A DNA stretch of 64,000 nt, from positions 5,270,001 to 5,334,000 of the forward strand of contig NC_039510.1 in assembly GCF_003672135.1 (NCBI RefSeq), given 5' to 3'. Below are positions 33,038 to 46,123 of this stretch, in pieces. A program made the translations under genes and the position numbers. This DNA is from Ooceraea biroi (taxonomy: Eukaryota > Arthropoda > Insecta > Hymenoptera > Formicidae). Position 1 is the stretch's first letter. Every line of letters begins with the position of its first letter. Under the pieces are notes generated by a model. The model was not told where the DNA came from and made no database searches. It was given only the letters and a program-made list of their open reading frames with translations.

Positions 33038-36000
33038 ATGAGGATTATATTGCTGGTACGTGCGAGATATACTGTTCGGGTTATACTGTTTGTTGAACGG
33101 GTGAATGAATTTTTCTGGATACATTCCCGTTTCTCTGGTCGATTTGGTCTCGTCTAGAACGCGAACGTCCACTGGAATTTCGACGTTTGGACTGTGATTT
33201 GCGACTCGGTGTGCCCCATTTCTTTCTGACGTTCGTAAAATGCTCGTAATGTGATGAAACGTTAAATTTGTAAGATATAGGCGCGAAATAAATTCTACTT
33301 TTTGTAGGGAATAATTTATTGATCATTTACGAGATTATATTTACATTAATATTCACGAGATTTTTTTAATCAATTTTTCTCTTCTGCAAGGATATTGTAT
33401 TGATAATTTTTATTTTTTGATACTAAGATTACGTAGATCTTATCGCGTGTACCTTTTGTTTTTAATTAATTTTATCTTGCAATATTAATATATCGAGATA
33501 TTATCTAATTAGTATAGTAATTAGTTAATCGGTATTTATATTTGTATAGATAATAAATAATTTTAAAATCGCTATAAAAATTATATTACAATATATTCAT
33601 TATACTCTATCAAGTCTGCAGACGGCGCCCATACCTTTTACGTTAAAACGTTAATTGCGTATTGTGCCTTGGCATCGTATCAAAAACGGCTCATTATCCC
33701 GTGACCCGCATCAAATTAAACGTCGTTAACGCAAGAAAGTCGGTACTCCGATAAGATCTACCTCGTTCATTGTTGCAATTCGCGTGCGAAGGCGCTTCAT
33801 AAATTCATAGACGACGCGTCATTAACGGAAAGTGAATCACGTCCGCCTAGCCAGTGTGCTCTAAATACAATCACGACAATTTCCCTCGTGGGAAACCACC
33901 CTCCGTTTTAACGTTAGCTTGTGCAAAAGGCAGCACGTCATGGAAAGTGTCGGCCTCGGAATTGCAATTTTCCCGCGACCGGTCGTGAATTAAATGTACG
34001 CGATGCAGACAGCCGTTGACACCAGTTCGCACCTTAATGAATCCGCAACCGGGCAGTTGGGCAACGCGATCCTTTGTTGAATGGGAATCGGATTCGCAGC
34101 GAAACCTCCGCAAAGAGTGCCCCGCAGGCTCGCTCGTTACGGACCTCCATTTCTCTCATGGCGGCATCGTCGTGTCGCGACCAAGTTGTGTTCGGTTTTC
34201 AAACGTGATCGTTACGGGTTCCATGATGCTCCATTGATCGATAGTGAAAGCTCTGTCCATTACGTTTCGCGTGCGTTGCTGTTGCAGTCAAGTCATTAAG
34301 CGCGTCGTGATTCACCCTGTTCGCGGCTACTTTCGACCCCGAGTTGCCGATCCTCTCGCCGTCGACGCGTCTCTTCCGTTGTTGGTTGTTCAAGTTCTCA
34401 CTGGGAAGATTGACGGTATTTTATACGATCGACAATTGTCGGCTGGGAAGATTCGAACACAGGCTCGACTAGATCACGTTGATTACGGGCTCGCACAATT
34501 ATTAATTGTCAGCCGCGTTCCCTTACGCGTTCGTAAATAATCTTGACTTCAACCGAGTACACGCGGGAGCGTTTAATAATCGTCGATTTCACTCGATGCT
34601 ATGTACTTGCCACTAGCATCAAGCGTAATTCGCGAATCGTGCAAAGAAATGTTTGTCCCGCGGATACGTTCAACTCGCCGCGATTTCTCCGAATCTCTCC
34701 CGTTTCCCCTCGCGCGGGCTTGAGAGTAAAAACGCGACAATTAGACGCTTATTAATTCACAAGCTGTCTTTGTGTCGCGCTCGTTTCTCCCCGGCACCGT
34801 TGTCGCTCCGGAAGAACGACGAGAAAAACGGTCTGCGACACTCGTCGCAAGTGGAAAATGATCCGGAATAACTCGAGACGTGCGTGCGTCTCGTCGAAAT
34901 GCCTCAAGCTGATACCAAGAAATCGGCGTACCTGAGCGCTCGGTGCGGCTCGATCAGTGGCACTTTCACCGATTGCAAATATGGAACGTTCGTTTTCGCG
35001 GAACTTTTCGCGGGACTTTCCGCGGCGACACACGAATCAACATCCTGTCGTCGATAGTGTGGACCGATTGAAAGCTCGGCGATGAGTAACCGTCGACATC
35101 GAAGGTAGAAAGATGTCTCGACGCGAGAAACACGCTCTTCCTCGCGAGTCGCGAGAAACCACGATGGAAACCTCGGTTTCCAATGACGCAGCTTGTCTGC
35201 TTCAGGGATCGAAATGCTCGACGAGATCGCTTTTTCCGCTGGCTTCCAGCCGATCAAAGTCGCTCGAGCGCAAACGACGACGACGACGCGCACGCGAGAA
35301 CACTTGCGAAAAGAAAACGAAAAAAATGATGCGACCGTTCCTGATGATTGTCTTCGAGATTATCAACTGGGTGTGCCCGGTAGGAATTCGCTGACGATAA
35401 CGATAACGGTGACGATCACGACGACGACGATGACAGCAACGGTAGAGAAACCTCGCAACGACGAATTGCGAAAGCGAAACTAATAGGAGCAAACATTCGC
35501 TTTCCGCGGCGATTCCTCGGCGATAAACGATTTGAGAACCGGAGAGGCTTCGTCCATTCGCGATTCTTCGGCACGCGCCTTAAAAGCGTCATTTCATGCC
35601 GCTTCAACACGCGGAGCTATCCAGAGTCGTGAAGTATGACCGTTTTTTCCCGTAACATTACGTTACGCAACAGGAAACCGATTGTCGCGTGCTCCTTAAT
35701 TACGTCGGCTCATCCAACATCAGCTGGCTCGACCTGAGACAAGTGCAATTTTGGCGAAAGCTCGTACTATTTCTCGCTGCACGATATAATTTTTGCATCT
35801 TACCCTTGTTTTTTTCTATTTTTTTTCCAAAGAACAACTGTGAGGTTTGAGCGCGAAATATCGACGCAACTATCCGGCACGCTAATTAGCATTCTGAAGC
35901 GGAGTTCAGCGTTTTTACGCGCGGCCGCGACGCCGCTCCCGTGGTCCCATTAGGCGGCCAGTTCAGAAGAAAATGTGAGAGCGAGAATATATCGCAACAC

Positions 36001-39000
36001 GCGCGCGAGCAAATCCATAAATTAAGGGCATGCCGATCCTTCTAGAACGACGCCGAACGGTCGTTCCTTTCGAAACGCCCCGCGCCGTCGGTGGTGTTAT
36101 AATTACGCCCGGTATTGTGGATGCACGCAAACGCGGCCGAGCAAACGCATTAGCATTCGCCACACAGAGCTGCGAGGTGTACTAAGAGGGATGGTTTAGA
36201 AATATCGGAGAAACCGTTACGCGCGTGCCTTCGTTGCCGCACGTGCAACGACGAAGTTGAATTCGCGTCTGGCGATAAAAGTGAAACCCTCAATTATAAT
36301 AATGAGACGGTTAGATTGATACGATCGTCGGGTAAATCTAAACGCTATTCCTCGCGTGGTTCTCGATACTAAATATCAATGACACGTTCAATATTAGACG
36401 CGTCCGTAATTATCCTTTCGATCAAGATTCTGTTTCAAAGAAACTCCGGCTGGAATTAATTGAGGGATAACTCGATCTGTGTATGACGAGGAAGACTTAA
36501 TTCGGAGAGAAAAAAAAAGAACCGTCGACTTTCCACTGGCCGTAATTCGAGAACCGTTCGCGCTTCAACACTCCTGTCGAGCTCGAATAGTCAGCTGCAA
36601 ATCGATCAAGGGACCGCGCAGTGTAAAACGAAGTTGCGAAGCACGGGGGAAATTGGAGTACGGCAGATTGCTTATTAATCTGCTTTCGACTTTCCCGCGT
36701 GGCGACCCGAAAAAGCACGTAGCCGGCGTACGCTGACCGAGTGACATTCTAACGACGGGCTGAAAAACGAAAGCCAGCGGCGCGAGCGGGCGCGCGAAGG
36801 CTGACTGCCCGCAAACGCGAATCGGTTTCCTCGATCAGCCGGAAGAAAGTGAGAGCGAACGCGGGACGCAAATAGGAGCGCGAATAGATCCGGCAGATCG
36901 GTCAGTGTGATCATCGCGCTGCTAAAACGACAAGGGCACGCCGGACCCCATGAGCGGCATGCCAACGCGCGGCCACGACACCCATACCAAATGAGTCATG
37001 AGCTCGCAGAACGCGTCCCGCGTTTAAATAACGTACGAGCCTGCAAGCGTCGCTTTCCGAGCGTCGACTTTGAAGCGAGTCGCACTTTCAGATATCTGTC
37101 CTGATCTTACGAGAGACGCGAACAATCGCGAACAATCGCGGCTTTACGGCCTCGTTTATGATGCGAGCTTATGGCGGGCGTACCGCGTTTACATCCGGCT
37201 CTCCTGCATCCCCTTCACCTTGTTCTCGTTTCCGGCGGATGCACCGCCCGCGAGGACATTACGCGAGGAGAGGAGAACTTCTCCGTGCAGCGAAGAATGT
37301 TTGTCTTCATCCGCGCCGCGGTTCGATCCTGGAGTCGATCTTTCTCGTGAGAAAGTCTGCTCTCCGTAGACTGTAGACTCGGGAAACGTACGTCCCCCGG
37401 GAAAATGAGGTTGTCAGACCGATTTTTCGTAGAATCTTTATGATGCGTCGTTCTTGACGAGGCCGCATTCACGTAATCGTGATGCCTCACGTGTGACTTT
37501 CGCTCGTGATAAATGTGAGCGCTTCACGTCGTCCGCGTACTTATTATTGCACGCCCGTTATCACACCGAGATCTACACGTCGTGCTTTCTGCACGCAAGA
37601 GATGCGAACAAGTTTCGGAAACGCGTCCCGTTTATCTCTCAAAATCTTACTTAGACATTTCGACAGCAGCGGCGAGAATTAACGTATCGCTCCGTGTTCT
37701 TTGTTGAAGCGGGATGTGCGTCTCGTAAAAAAACGGTCTCGTAACTTCCCATTATTGTGCCGAACGCTCGTTCGCGTTTTCCCTGGAGCGTTCCCTCGTG
37801 CGTGCTGTGTGCGTGTTGCGCGCGCGTTCGATCCCATTAATCCATCGCGTAAAAATTGCGCAGGACCTTGGGATGCAATCTTTGATCCACCTCCTCCGCT
37901 GACGATCTCGATTGGATTGCGTCGATCGGCATTACGTCACCGTATAATTACAGACGCGATGGATTATTTGGGTCTTGCCTTTCGTCATTCGCCTATCCTT
38001 GCCGACGTTATTCACTCGCGTTAACGCTCGATTCTCGTGACACGGTTGATTTCAACCGTGGCGGCCCTTCCTTCCCCGCATCGCTCGCTCACCGATCGTT
38101 TACCGTATCGTTTCTTCTCAAAGTCTGATCGAACGTGACGACGACGCCTCGATTCCCAGATATGCGAGAAGAAATCTGCAAGGTTAAATCATTGAGCTCC
38201 ACCGTTCGCGGTTATTACGCATCGCTGGAAGATCGCAATTTCTCATCTCGACCGTTCCATCGATCGGTTCCTCGAGCGGCGCTCTTGGGCTTTTGAGGTC
38301 GCGTCGACGCGCGCTTTAATTGATTTTAATCGTAGCGACCAAACGATCCCGACGCAGATCGTATCGCGTTTGCCTCTCGATCATCTCGCGCCTGAATCAG
38401 CATTCTCGCTTTTTTTACACGTTCCGCAATCCGCCAGTGCGGCTGCCGGAAACGGCATTCCGCTCCGAGTGTATTACTTTCCGCGTGCTGTTTATTCATA
38501 CTCATCGATAAATAATCGAGCGGACAGAGAGGATTCACGACGCGTTCCCATGCATCCCGTCGAACGTAGTTACGTCATTACGCTTACTCGAAATGAAATA
38601 AGCCGCGCGGGTGGTGCGCTCTCTTCCTGTTGCTCGCGCGCGTGCAATTAATTAACTACGTCGAGAGTTCGAGACGCATTACGGCGCTAATTTCCGATTC
38701 ACGCTAATTACCGATCGTGACGCGCAAGTCCAGTTAATCAGGAACGAGTGACGTACGCGCCTCCCTCTTCCGGAACAAATCCGAGCGAGGAAAGTCGCAG
38801 CCGAATTGTTCCAGCTACTTCCTGCTGCGACTTCCTGAAACGCCGCAGGAGCGAGGAGCGTTTTCTCGTTTTTCTGGCCGCGTCGGATCTACGTCACGTA
38901 AAAACGAACACGTATTCGTTCGTGTACGTGTTGCGTGCATTCGTGACGGATTACGCGGTTGCTCAAATGCAACCGGTCGCCGTCGATCACGCGTTGATCT

Positions 39001-42000
39001 TTTTCTCGCGCGGAACCGACGCGTCACCTTCACCGTGAAAGGTACCACTTGCTATCCCGCTCGACGACGCCAACGCGAGCACGCTTTTACCGTTACGTTT
39101 GCCCATTAGAACTCGATCGGTCGGTTTCGCTATCGTGAAACCCAGCGGCGAACGTTTCCCTTCAACGATACCGTGTGTGTCGTGCCCTCCGTCTCTCTCC
39201 CCGTACGAGAGCGCGTTACGAGATCGCCGCGCTAATCGCGGATCCGGTGATTGGCTCGGTTGCGACCGGTCCCACACGGCGGTGCCGAGCTCTTTCATCC
39301 TCTCGAAAAGCCCACGAGTCGCGCTCGAGCAAAGTGGTAGTATCGCTTATTAATCGTTTCCTGCCGTCAAGCTGCACTCCGCGTGAAATTAAGTGACCGC
39401 GATGGTAACGATCGGCACGGTGGCTTTATCGCGAGAGGCGCGAGCGAAATCGCCGCACGCGAAATGGTCGCGGTGGCCCGGTCGGCCGCCGGTGGTTGGT
39501 CTTCCAGTTAGGTTTCTCAGTCAGTCTGGTTTCCAGGCACGAAACCGGATCTGCATCGCGTATACGTATGTACGCTTACGATTAATAGGAGGAAGCAGAA
39601 GATGGAGCGTGGAGAGAGCGAGTTTCGCGGATCGGTGAACGCTCGCGCGCGAGCGGCATGCGCGGTTAAATTCTTTATCGCTCGCGTTCGAGCGAGCGGA
39701 ATGCCGCTGCTCGTGGCGTCTCGCGGGCATTCGTTAAACGCGAGCAACGAGCAGCGGGGTGGCACACCCGATCGGCGACGTCGTAAAAGGCGGTGCCCGC
39801 GTTTGCAGATCGCATCTGGATCACCGCTCGCGTAACTCCTCGTTGCGAGAACTTCGGGATTCCTGAGCGGATTAACCGTCGGCTATTATTCTCGCGGATC
39901 AAATCAAATTTAATTCCGTTCGCGCGAGGTGTGAGGAAAGAACGCGCAATCTATATCTCGGTCGCTATAATGTCTAATTTTGTACGGGTAAAAGTAACAA
40001 TGTACGTGCGTTTAATTAAAGCGCCGGGATATACGGTAATCGTTCTCGAGTTAGCTGGGGGTTTAAATTACACGTTATTTTACTCTCCGGCGCATGCACG
40101 TATGTATATAATACGATGAAGGATTTCTCTTATCGTGCGATCTCGTTATTTAGCTGGATAACTATTTAAGTCCCTCGATATTCTCCGCGGCTCTCGATCA
40201 TGATTGCCGTATGTATTACATCTCGCACGCTCACGCGCTTTCCTCGCGAGGCTGACCGCGCGTCCTTACTGACAAAACGTGGTCCCGACTTCCGGTAAGC
40301 TGGCTCGCGGTGGGAACCGCCCCGGCGCACACGTGTTACGTAATTTCTACTACTCGGCTGACCCGAATACGGGGCGAGGCTGGCGCGCGCGGTCGGCGTG
40401 CCTACCGTGAGAGAGAAGGAGATTCAGATCCAGAGCGTCGTAACTCGGCGCGCGTTTCGCCGTCGTTGTCGAAGCGGCCGGCCGCTTCTGGATCTCCTTG
40501 AACCGAGCCGAGAGCAAAACGCGCGCGAGCACAAAAGGCAGGCGTTGGTAACCACACCTAGCGACGACCCACAGGAAACGCGCTTACCGCTTCTACGAAT
40601 ACAATATAAAAGATAGACACGGCAGGGGAGAAAAGAAAAGAGAAACTCCATTATCTCTGGCTCCATTATTCTTTGGTATACCGTGGTACCGTCGCTCGAA
40701 AGAATCGGGAATCTAATTTACCCGCGAGTCTAATTTACGAGCCCGCGCGACGACACGCGAGAAATTAATGAGAGCCTTTCGCGTTCGCGGCCGTTTCGGA
40801 TTAACTATCTCTGACCGCCTTTAATTAACGCTCAACATGAATAACGCCCGCCGCGGACGAGTTTGGATCTTCGCGAGTGAAACGATCCGCGCCTTTGCGC
40901 GTCAGCGACCATTTACGGAGGACAGCGTGGAGAACAACGGCTCTTTGGACGGATACCAAGTAGTCGTTAGATCCCGCTGCGATAGGCCCGTTCGCTCCGT
41001 GAAACGATTTCGCGCACGCCGGTCGAATGCCGATAAGATCGATCGCTCGACTTCGCCGACGACGACGCGGGGGATACATTCGACGATCGCGCATTGGCAC
41101 ACGATCCGTCGTCGTCCTTGAGGCTGGAAGGCACGTCGTCTCCCGAGACTTTCGAATGATACGGTATGCTGCGGCGTGCTCTCCTGAGCGTGCGCTGATT
41201 AATTTCCACACGCCGCCGGACACCGTGATAATAAAATGAGTGCCGATGCCTTTCTTCGCGACGCACGCGCTGCCCTCGCTGACGAAATCCACCGCCCGGC
41301 CGAATTCGGCGCGTACATGATAAATGGACAGCGGGTGTCGTAAGCATCGACGCCGAGCATTTCGTATGCGAAAGTCGCCGCTCGGAGTTCCGATCGCCCC
41401 GAGCCAGGACTCGCGATCGCGACCGTAAAATGGTAATATCTCAGAAACCGAGACACCAAGAGCGAGAATTAGCCTCCAGCAGCGGAATTTCGCTCTGCTT
41501 TCCGGTTTTCGTCACCTTTCACGAGGCGATCGCGAAGGAAAGGGTACTTGGATACGCAGAACCCTCTCGCGAATCGCTGGACCTCGTCACTGTCGGAAAG
41601 CGAACACTACCATTTACAGATTTGCAACCGCCCGGAGCGAGCGGTTCGCGCGAGTCGTTTCGGCGCGGCTTAAATGGATTTCCGGGTAGATTTCCGAACG
41701 CTTGTCGATCGTTGTCGAGGATCGGGGTAAACCGCGCGATTATCCAACCGGCCAAACGATTGTGGTCAAACGAAATCGTCTGCGTTAGCCGCCCGCTCCG
41801 AAGCGCTCCCTGAAAATTGGAAAGGTCTTCGATCGTCGGCGGGGTGAGCCGATTCGCCGATTATCGGCGCGCGCGCGCGGCTCAGGGCCCCGAACGAGAC
41901 GTGGAGACTCGCAACGTCGTCATTATCGTCGTCCAGGGAACGCGCGCGCTCTCGCTCGCAACTGTCCGGATCACTGAAAGCGTGTACTGGCTAATGACTC

Positions 42001-44817
42001 TCCTCCATCTGGTCCGGGTTGGAGGAAAATCGTGACGCCGAGGTAGGGCTCCGCAATCAACGGTTGCGGCTGGTTGCCGGTCGATCGTATGTACAGTGAG
42101 AGGCGCACCGACACATTCGGGTCCCCCCCGAGATACCCGGTTGGGAGCAATCGACCACGGTGCACCACGCCTCGTCTAGTAAGTGAGGCCCCGGAGGCCG
42201 TTAGGAGAAAGGGAGAATCGTTGCGGCCGCAAATGCTGCTCAATAAACATACGTCCTGCTTTTTGCACGAGGCCCCTTATCGCCGATTTTGATCGCTTCC
42301 GCGACGGACTTTTCGAAAGTCCGAACGCGAAGGAACAACGTCGAAGAGCACGTGGGCGCTTTCTTCTTTATATATTGCGAAGGAGACTACCAAAGTTACT
42401 GCTGATGGGCATTTGAAATGCAAATAAAGCGCGCGATTAATAAGGACCGAAGGCACTCGGTGTAAAACGCGATTCAGTTTCACGATTATACGAGAAAATG
42501 CTTTTCACCGCGTTACGTCATCTCCCGGAATAATTGTGCGTTGCAGCTGACACTCGATACGAGCTCACGCGTTTCCATGATGGCTTGAGAGTTTGCATCG
42601 CACTGTAGCTTAACACGTTCATTCGTTCACACGTTCAGATGCTGATAAAGCACTACTTGTTCCGTTGTTCCTCGTTGCGCACGAATGCTCATCGATATAG
42701 AATTTTGGTGTTCTTTTATTAAACGTAGTACCTTGTAAACTTACTTTCCCGCAACGAATCACATTAAGAGTGATTTATGTTGATTAAATATAAGTGGAAA
42801 CGTTTAAGCATGTTCCCGAAAGATAAAACTGATAATGATACCCTGCAAGATCAGAATGGCCTTTGCAGGAGAAATTTCTCAGTTCGCAGACTTCTCAGAC
42901 TACTGCGATACTTTCTCACAGCATTCGTGTGGAGTTCACACAAATTCCTTTCGATTTCCACCGAAAATGCCCGGTCTCGCTTCCCGTTTTCACCTTGCAA
43001 AACTTTCCGAAATTTCGACTTGGCGCGAGAGTGCGAACCGGGCTTTCTTCCATGCGCATCACGCGTAACGTCAACGCGCTAATTATCGTGCCACGCATCA
43101 CGTCCTGGTCGCGTTTGTCGTAATACAAGTTCCTCTTTGTTCCCAGGTAATCCCGGCGTGTCTGCTCGCCCTAACAAACGCGCGGCGGGTGCAGATCCGG
43201 CCCCGAGTGACGGAACCTCAAGTGTACTACGAGGCGGAGGACAACCAAGCCGCCGAGGACGACTTCGACAGCGTGGCGGTTTACCAACCGCGCACTCGCG
43301 CTTTGCCATCGCCACGATCGAAGGACACGCTGCACGGGTCCAAGCCGCCACCGGTGCAGACGATCAGGAACTACAACAAGGTCAACGATGACGGGTCCTT
43401 CACCTTCGGCTACGAGGCGGCCGACGGTTCCTTCAAGGAGGAGACTCGCGGCACCGACTGCGTTGTGCGTGGCAAGTACGGTTACATCGATCCGGACGGT
43501 AACAAGAGAGAGTTCACGTACGTGTCGGGTAATCCATGCGACCCCAACGCGCCTAAAGACGAGGACGATCTGTCGGACAACAAGGATGAAGAGGAAGTCC
43601 CTGGGCCGGCGAATTACCCCGCTGTGAGGCCGGTGCCTCGACCGATTCCGGTGCGACCCTCGTATCAGCCATCCACCACGCGAGCACCCACCACGATCTT
43701 CCAGACGGAGTATCAACTTCAGGACGATGATGCGAGCCAGGAGCTGACCGAGGACGACCTGAAACCGCAACTGCGACCCACCGCTTTCAGAAGACCGACG
43801 ACCCTGGTGCAGGTCACGCCGTCCACCGCCATTTACGAGTCCTCGACGGCGTCACCCAGTCCATCCCTCTATAGGCTAGCCTCGACCCCCCAATATCAGA
43901 CCACCGCGTCGCCCGTTCTGCGCGGTCAGCCCACGATTGCCTCAAATGTCTATCAACCCCTCGAGACGACCACTCGACGACCGGTCACTCGCCACCCCAG
44001 GCCCCAGTCGGTCGCGATCACCCCACGACCCCACGTCGCCCAAGTGGCTGCGCAATATGTATCCCCGAGTAGCACCGAGCGCCCAGGCGGTCTCATCTAC
44101 GCCCAGACCCACCCCACAGCGTCGCCACATCTGCGTACGACGACCGCCGCCGCTAGCACCCCTCATCTCGACTTCGCCGCCGAGCTTGAGCGTTACGTGA
44201 ACACAGTCGGCTCGCACGTGTCCGCCGCGCCCCCCGTTACCTCCGCGAGGCCCCATCAGATCCACCAAGCGTCCCAAACCGCCCCAAGAGTCAAGCCTGC
44301 CGCAGCCGCCGCCGCCGAGCCCATCTACCAGTCGGAGCTCGTGTACGATCCCGCGACCGGTCAGTACAATACCCAGCTTTATCAGACACTGCCCCAAACC
44401 GTGGGTGACTTCAGCCTCAGTCACAAACTCCAACCGTTCGTAGCCCAGCCCCAGTCCCTGCAGCTCGGTCTGCAGCAGTTGCAGCAGCTACAGCAGCATC
44501 AGGTCCAGCGGCCAAGCCCGGTCTACAAGCCGGCCCAGTCGGCGCCCGCCCCGACCGTCGCCCAACCCCAGGAAGTCCTCTACAGGAAGCAGCAGGCGCA
44601 GCTGTTGCAGCAATCCCAGCAGCTGTACGCGCAACAACAACGCCGCCAGCAACAGCAGCAGCAGCAACATCCGCACAGGCTCCAGTTGCTCGAGTCGCAG
44701 AGGGAACCCCAGGCGTTCTATTACGTGGCAGCGCCCTTGAAGGGCTCCGCCAGCAGCTCGTCCCTCTCAGTAGGTCAGATCGATCAGTTTCTCCGCGGTA
44801 GCGGCGCCAATTATTGA
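33038..44817 (+). CDS. Cuticular protein CPR-3, R&R domain with two cysteines, 2 exons, 10-kb intron
   Basis: Exons are 33038-33055 (MRIILL, donor GTACGT) and 43147-44817 (acceptor TTCCCAG), joined in phase 0, giving 562 residues. Joined residues 1-18 form a signal peptide (LLALTNA). The R&R domain is about 76-138: IRNYNKVNDDGS, FGYEAADGSFKEETRG, then VVRGKYGYIDPDGNKREF and YVSGNPCDPN. Unlike its neighbours it carries Cys-111 and Cys-137 within the domain, which could form a disulfide. The long tail has Ser/Thr/Pro segments with repeated TTRRP and TPR-type strings, then Gln-rich blocks with a polyglutamine run of seven, and ends SGANY. The exon-1 assignment rests on a perfect donor, matching phase, a composite signal peptide and a TATA box; the intron length of 10,091 bp makes it less certain than exon 2. 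Confidence 0.85.
33056..43146 (+). other. CPR-3 intron 1 (10.1 kb)
   Basis: This phase-0 intron runs between the halves of the signal peptide. The first part (33300-33620) is AT-rich, and most of 34000-42500 is unusually CpG-rich with many short overlapping open frames on both strands. None of these shows a domain, a signal peptide with a plausible splice pattern or transposase motifs. A 9-bp perfect hairpin is at 38041-38060. An independent nested gene or distal enhancers cannot be excluded. Confidence 0.6.
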
Positions 44818-46115
44818 CGCGGTCGTCGACGATCCTCCTCGATCGCGCCGTTTAACAACACCCCACCATCCACCCCCCCGAATCCTCCTCGAATCGCCCT
44901 CGCCCTCTGCCCCCGCGGGCCAAGTCGCCGTGGGATCTCGCGCTGGTAGAACGTAAAACGTTCCGCGCGCGTATGGAGGGTATTATATATAAGTATATGC
45001 ATTTTATATACATATATATATAGTCTACATGTATATTATCGTAGAGACGCGCGACACGCGCGCTGGGATATGTATGAAGTATATTGCCGAGAGCGAATGG
45101 CACACACGTACACACGCAATACACACATACACAGACACACACGAGCGTCTTGATGCGTGGGGAACATGTGCGCGATATATATTTGGCATAATCCGCGCTC
45201 TTCGCCCGCGAACACAGATGCGGCATAGGGATTTCTAACATTGCGATGCATGCCGCGGATATTCGTTGTCATTGATCGTCGCATCGATCGCGTAAAACCG
45301 CCGATCGCGTGTGGATCGTTCGCGAATCCTTCCGCAATTCTCGTCTCTCGCTGCAAACGTGGGATTCTTCGTATCAGCCTGTTCTCTCGGTAATGCTTTC
45401 GTGTCTCGACAAGCATACACGACATTAGCGTGTCATATCCGTTCGCGTTTCCGTCCAACGAGCGTCTCGAAGCATTTTTTGCGCTACTTCCGCCCGATCA
45501 GCGAACGACAATATGATGCGTTAATGGCGATGAGATCAGAGAACGATTCGTTGAATAATTGAAAGAATTAATTAATATCACGTAGGTGATATTGGATGAA
45601 GGAATCGCGCGTGTGATTACGCGGATGTTGGCAGTGAATGAAAAATAGGAGAAGTTCCAAAATTAGATCTTCGTTTGTATATCTGAAATTCGCGATTTCT
45701 CATTCGGACAATCTCGTCGCGATTATTCTTTCGTTTGTACGAGCAAGAAAAGATCAATTCAAATGAGACGGTGACCGTAAATCGTTTCGGTTCGCGTTCG
45801 CAGCGGCGAAATTTGATTGATTCGCGCATCGCGTTAACGGCGAACGGGCGTTTCTCTCGTTTCTCAGGCCGAGAGCATTTCTTTCCAGCCTAGTATCTCT
45901 CTCTTTCTCTTTCGTATACACGTGTAGCCAAGTGTAGGTTTACGAGGCACGTTAGAGAGTGAAAGCCAACGACCTGACGCAATACTCACGCACGCGTACG
46001 ATGTATTACCGTGGCAATTTCTCGCACCGGTCCCCAACACCGTACTAACGTACAAAGGAGGTTCCGCGACGTTAACGGAACGCTCGTCGACGCGGACCTT
46101 TTATGCACGGGATCC

Positions 46116-46123
46116 TATATAAG
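46116..46123 (+). promoter_or_regulatory. Orphan TATA box resembling the CPR-1 promoter
   Basis: CCTATATAAG is the same ten bases as the CPR-1 box. A start codon (ATG-AAA-GGC-TCA) follows at about 46193, but the adjoining GTGAAA is a weak donor and no R&R exon lies between here and 53.7 kb. It may be the relic of a lost family member or chance. Confidence 0.2.
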
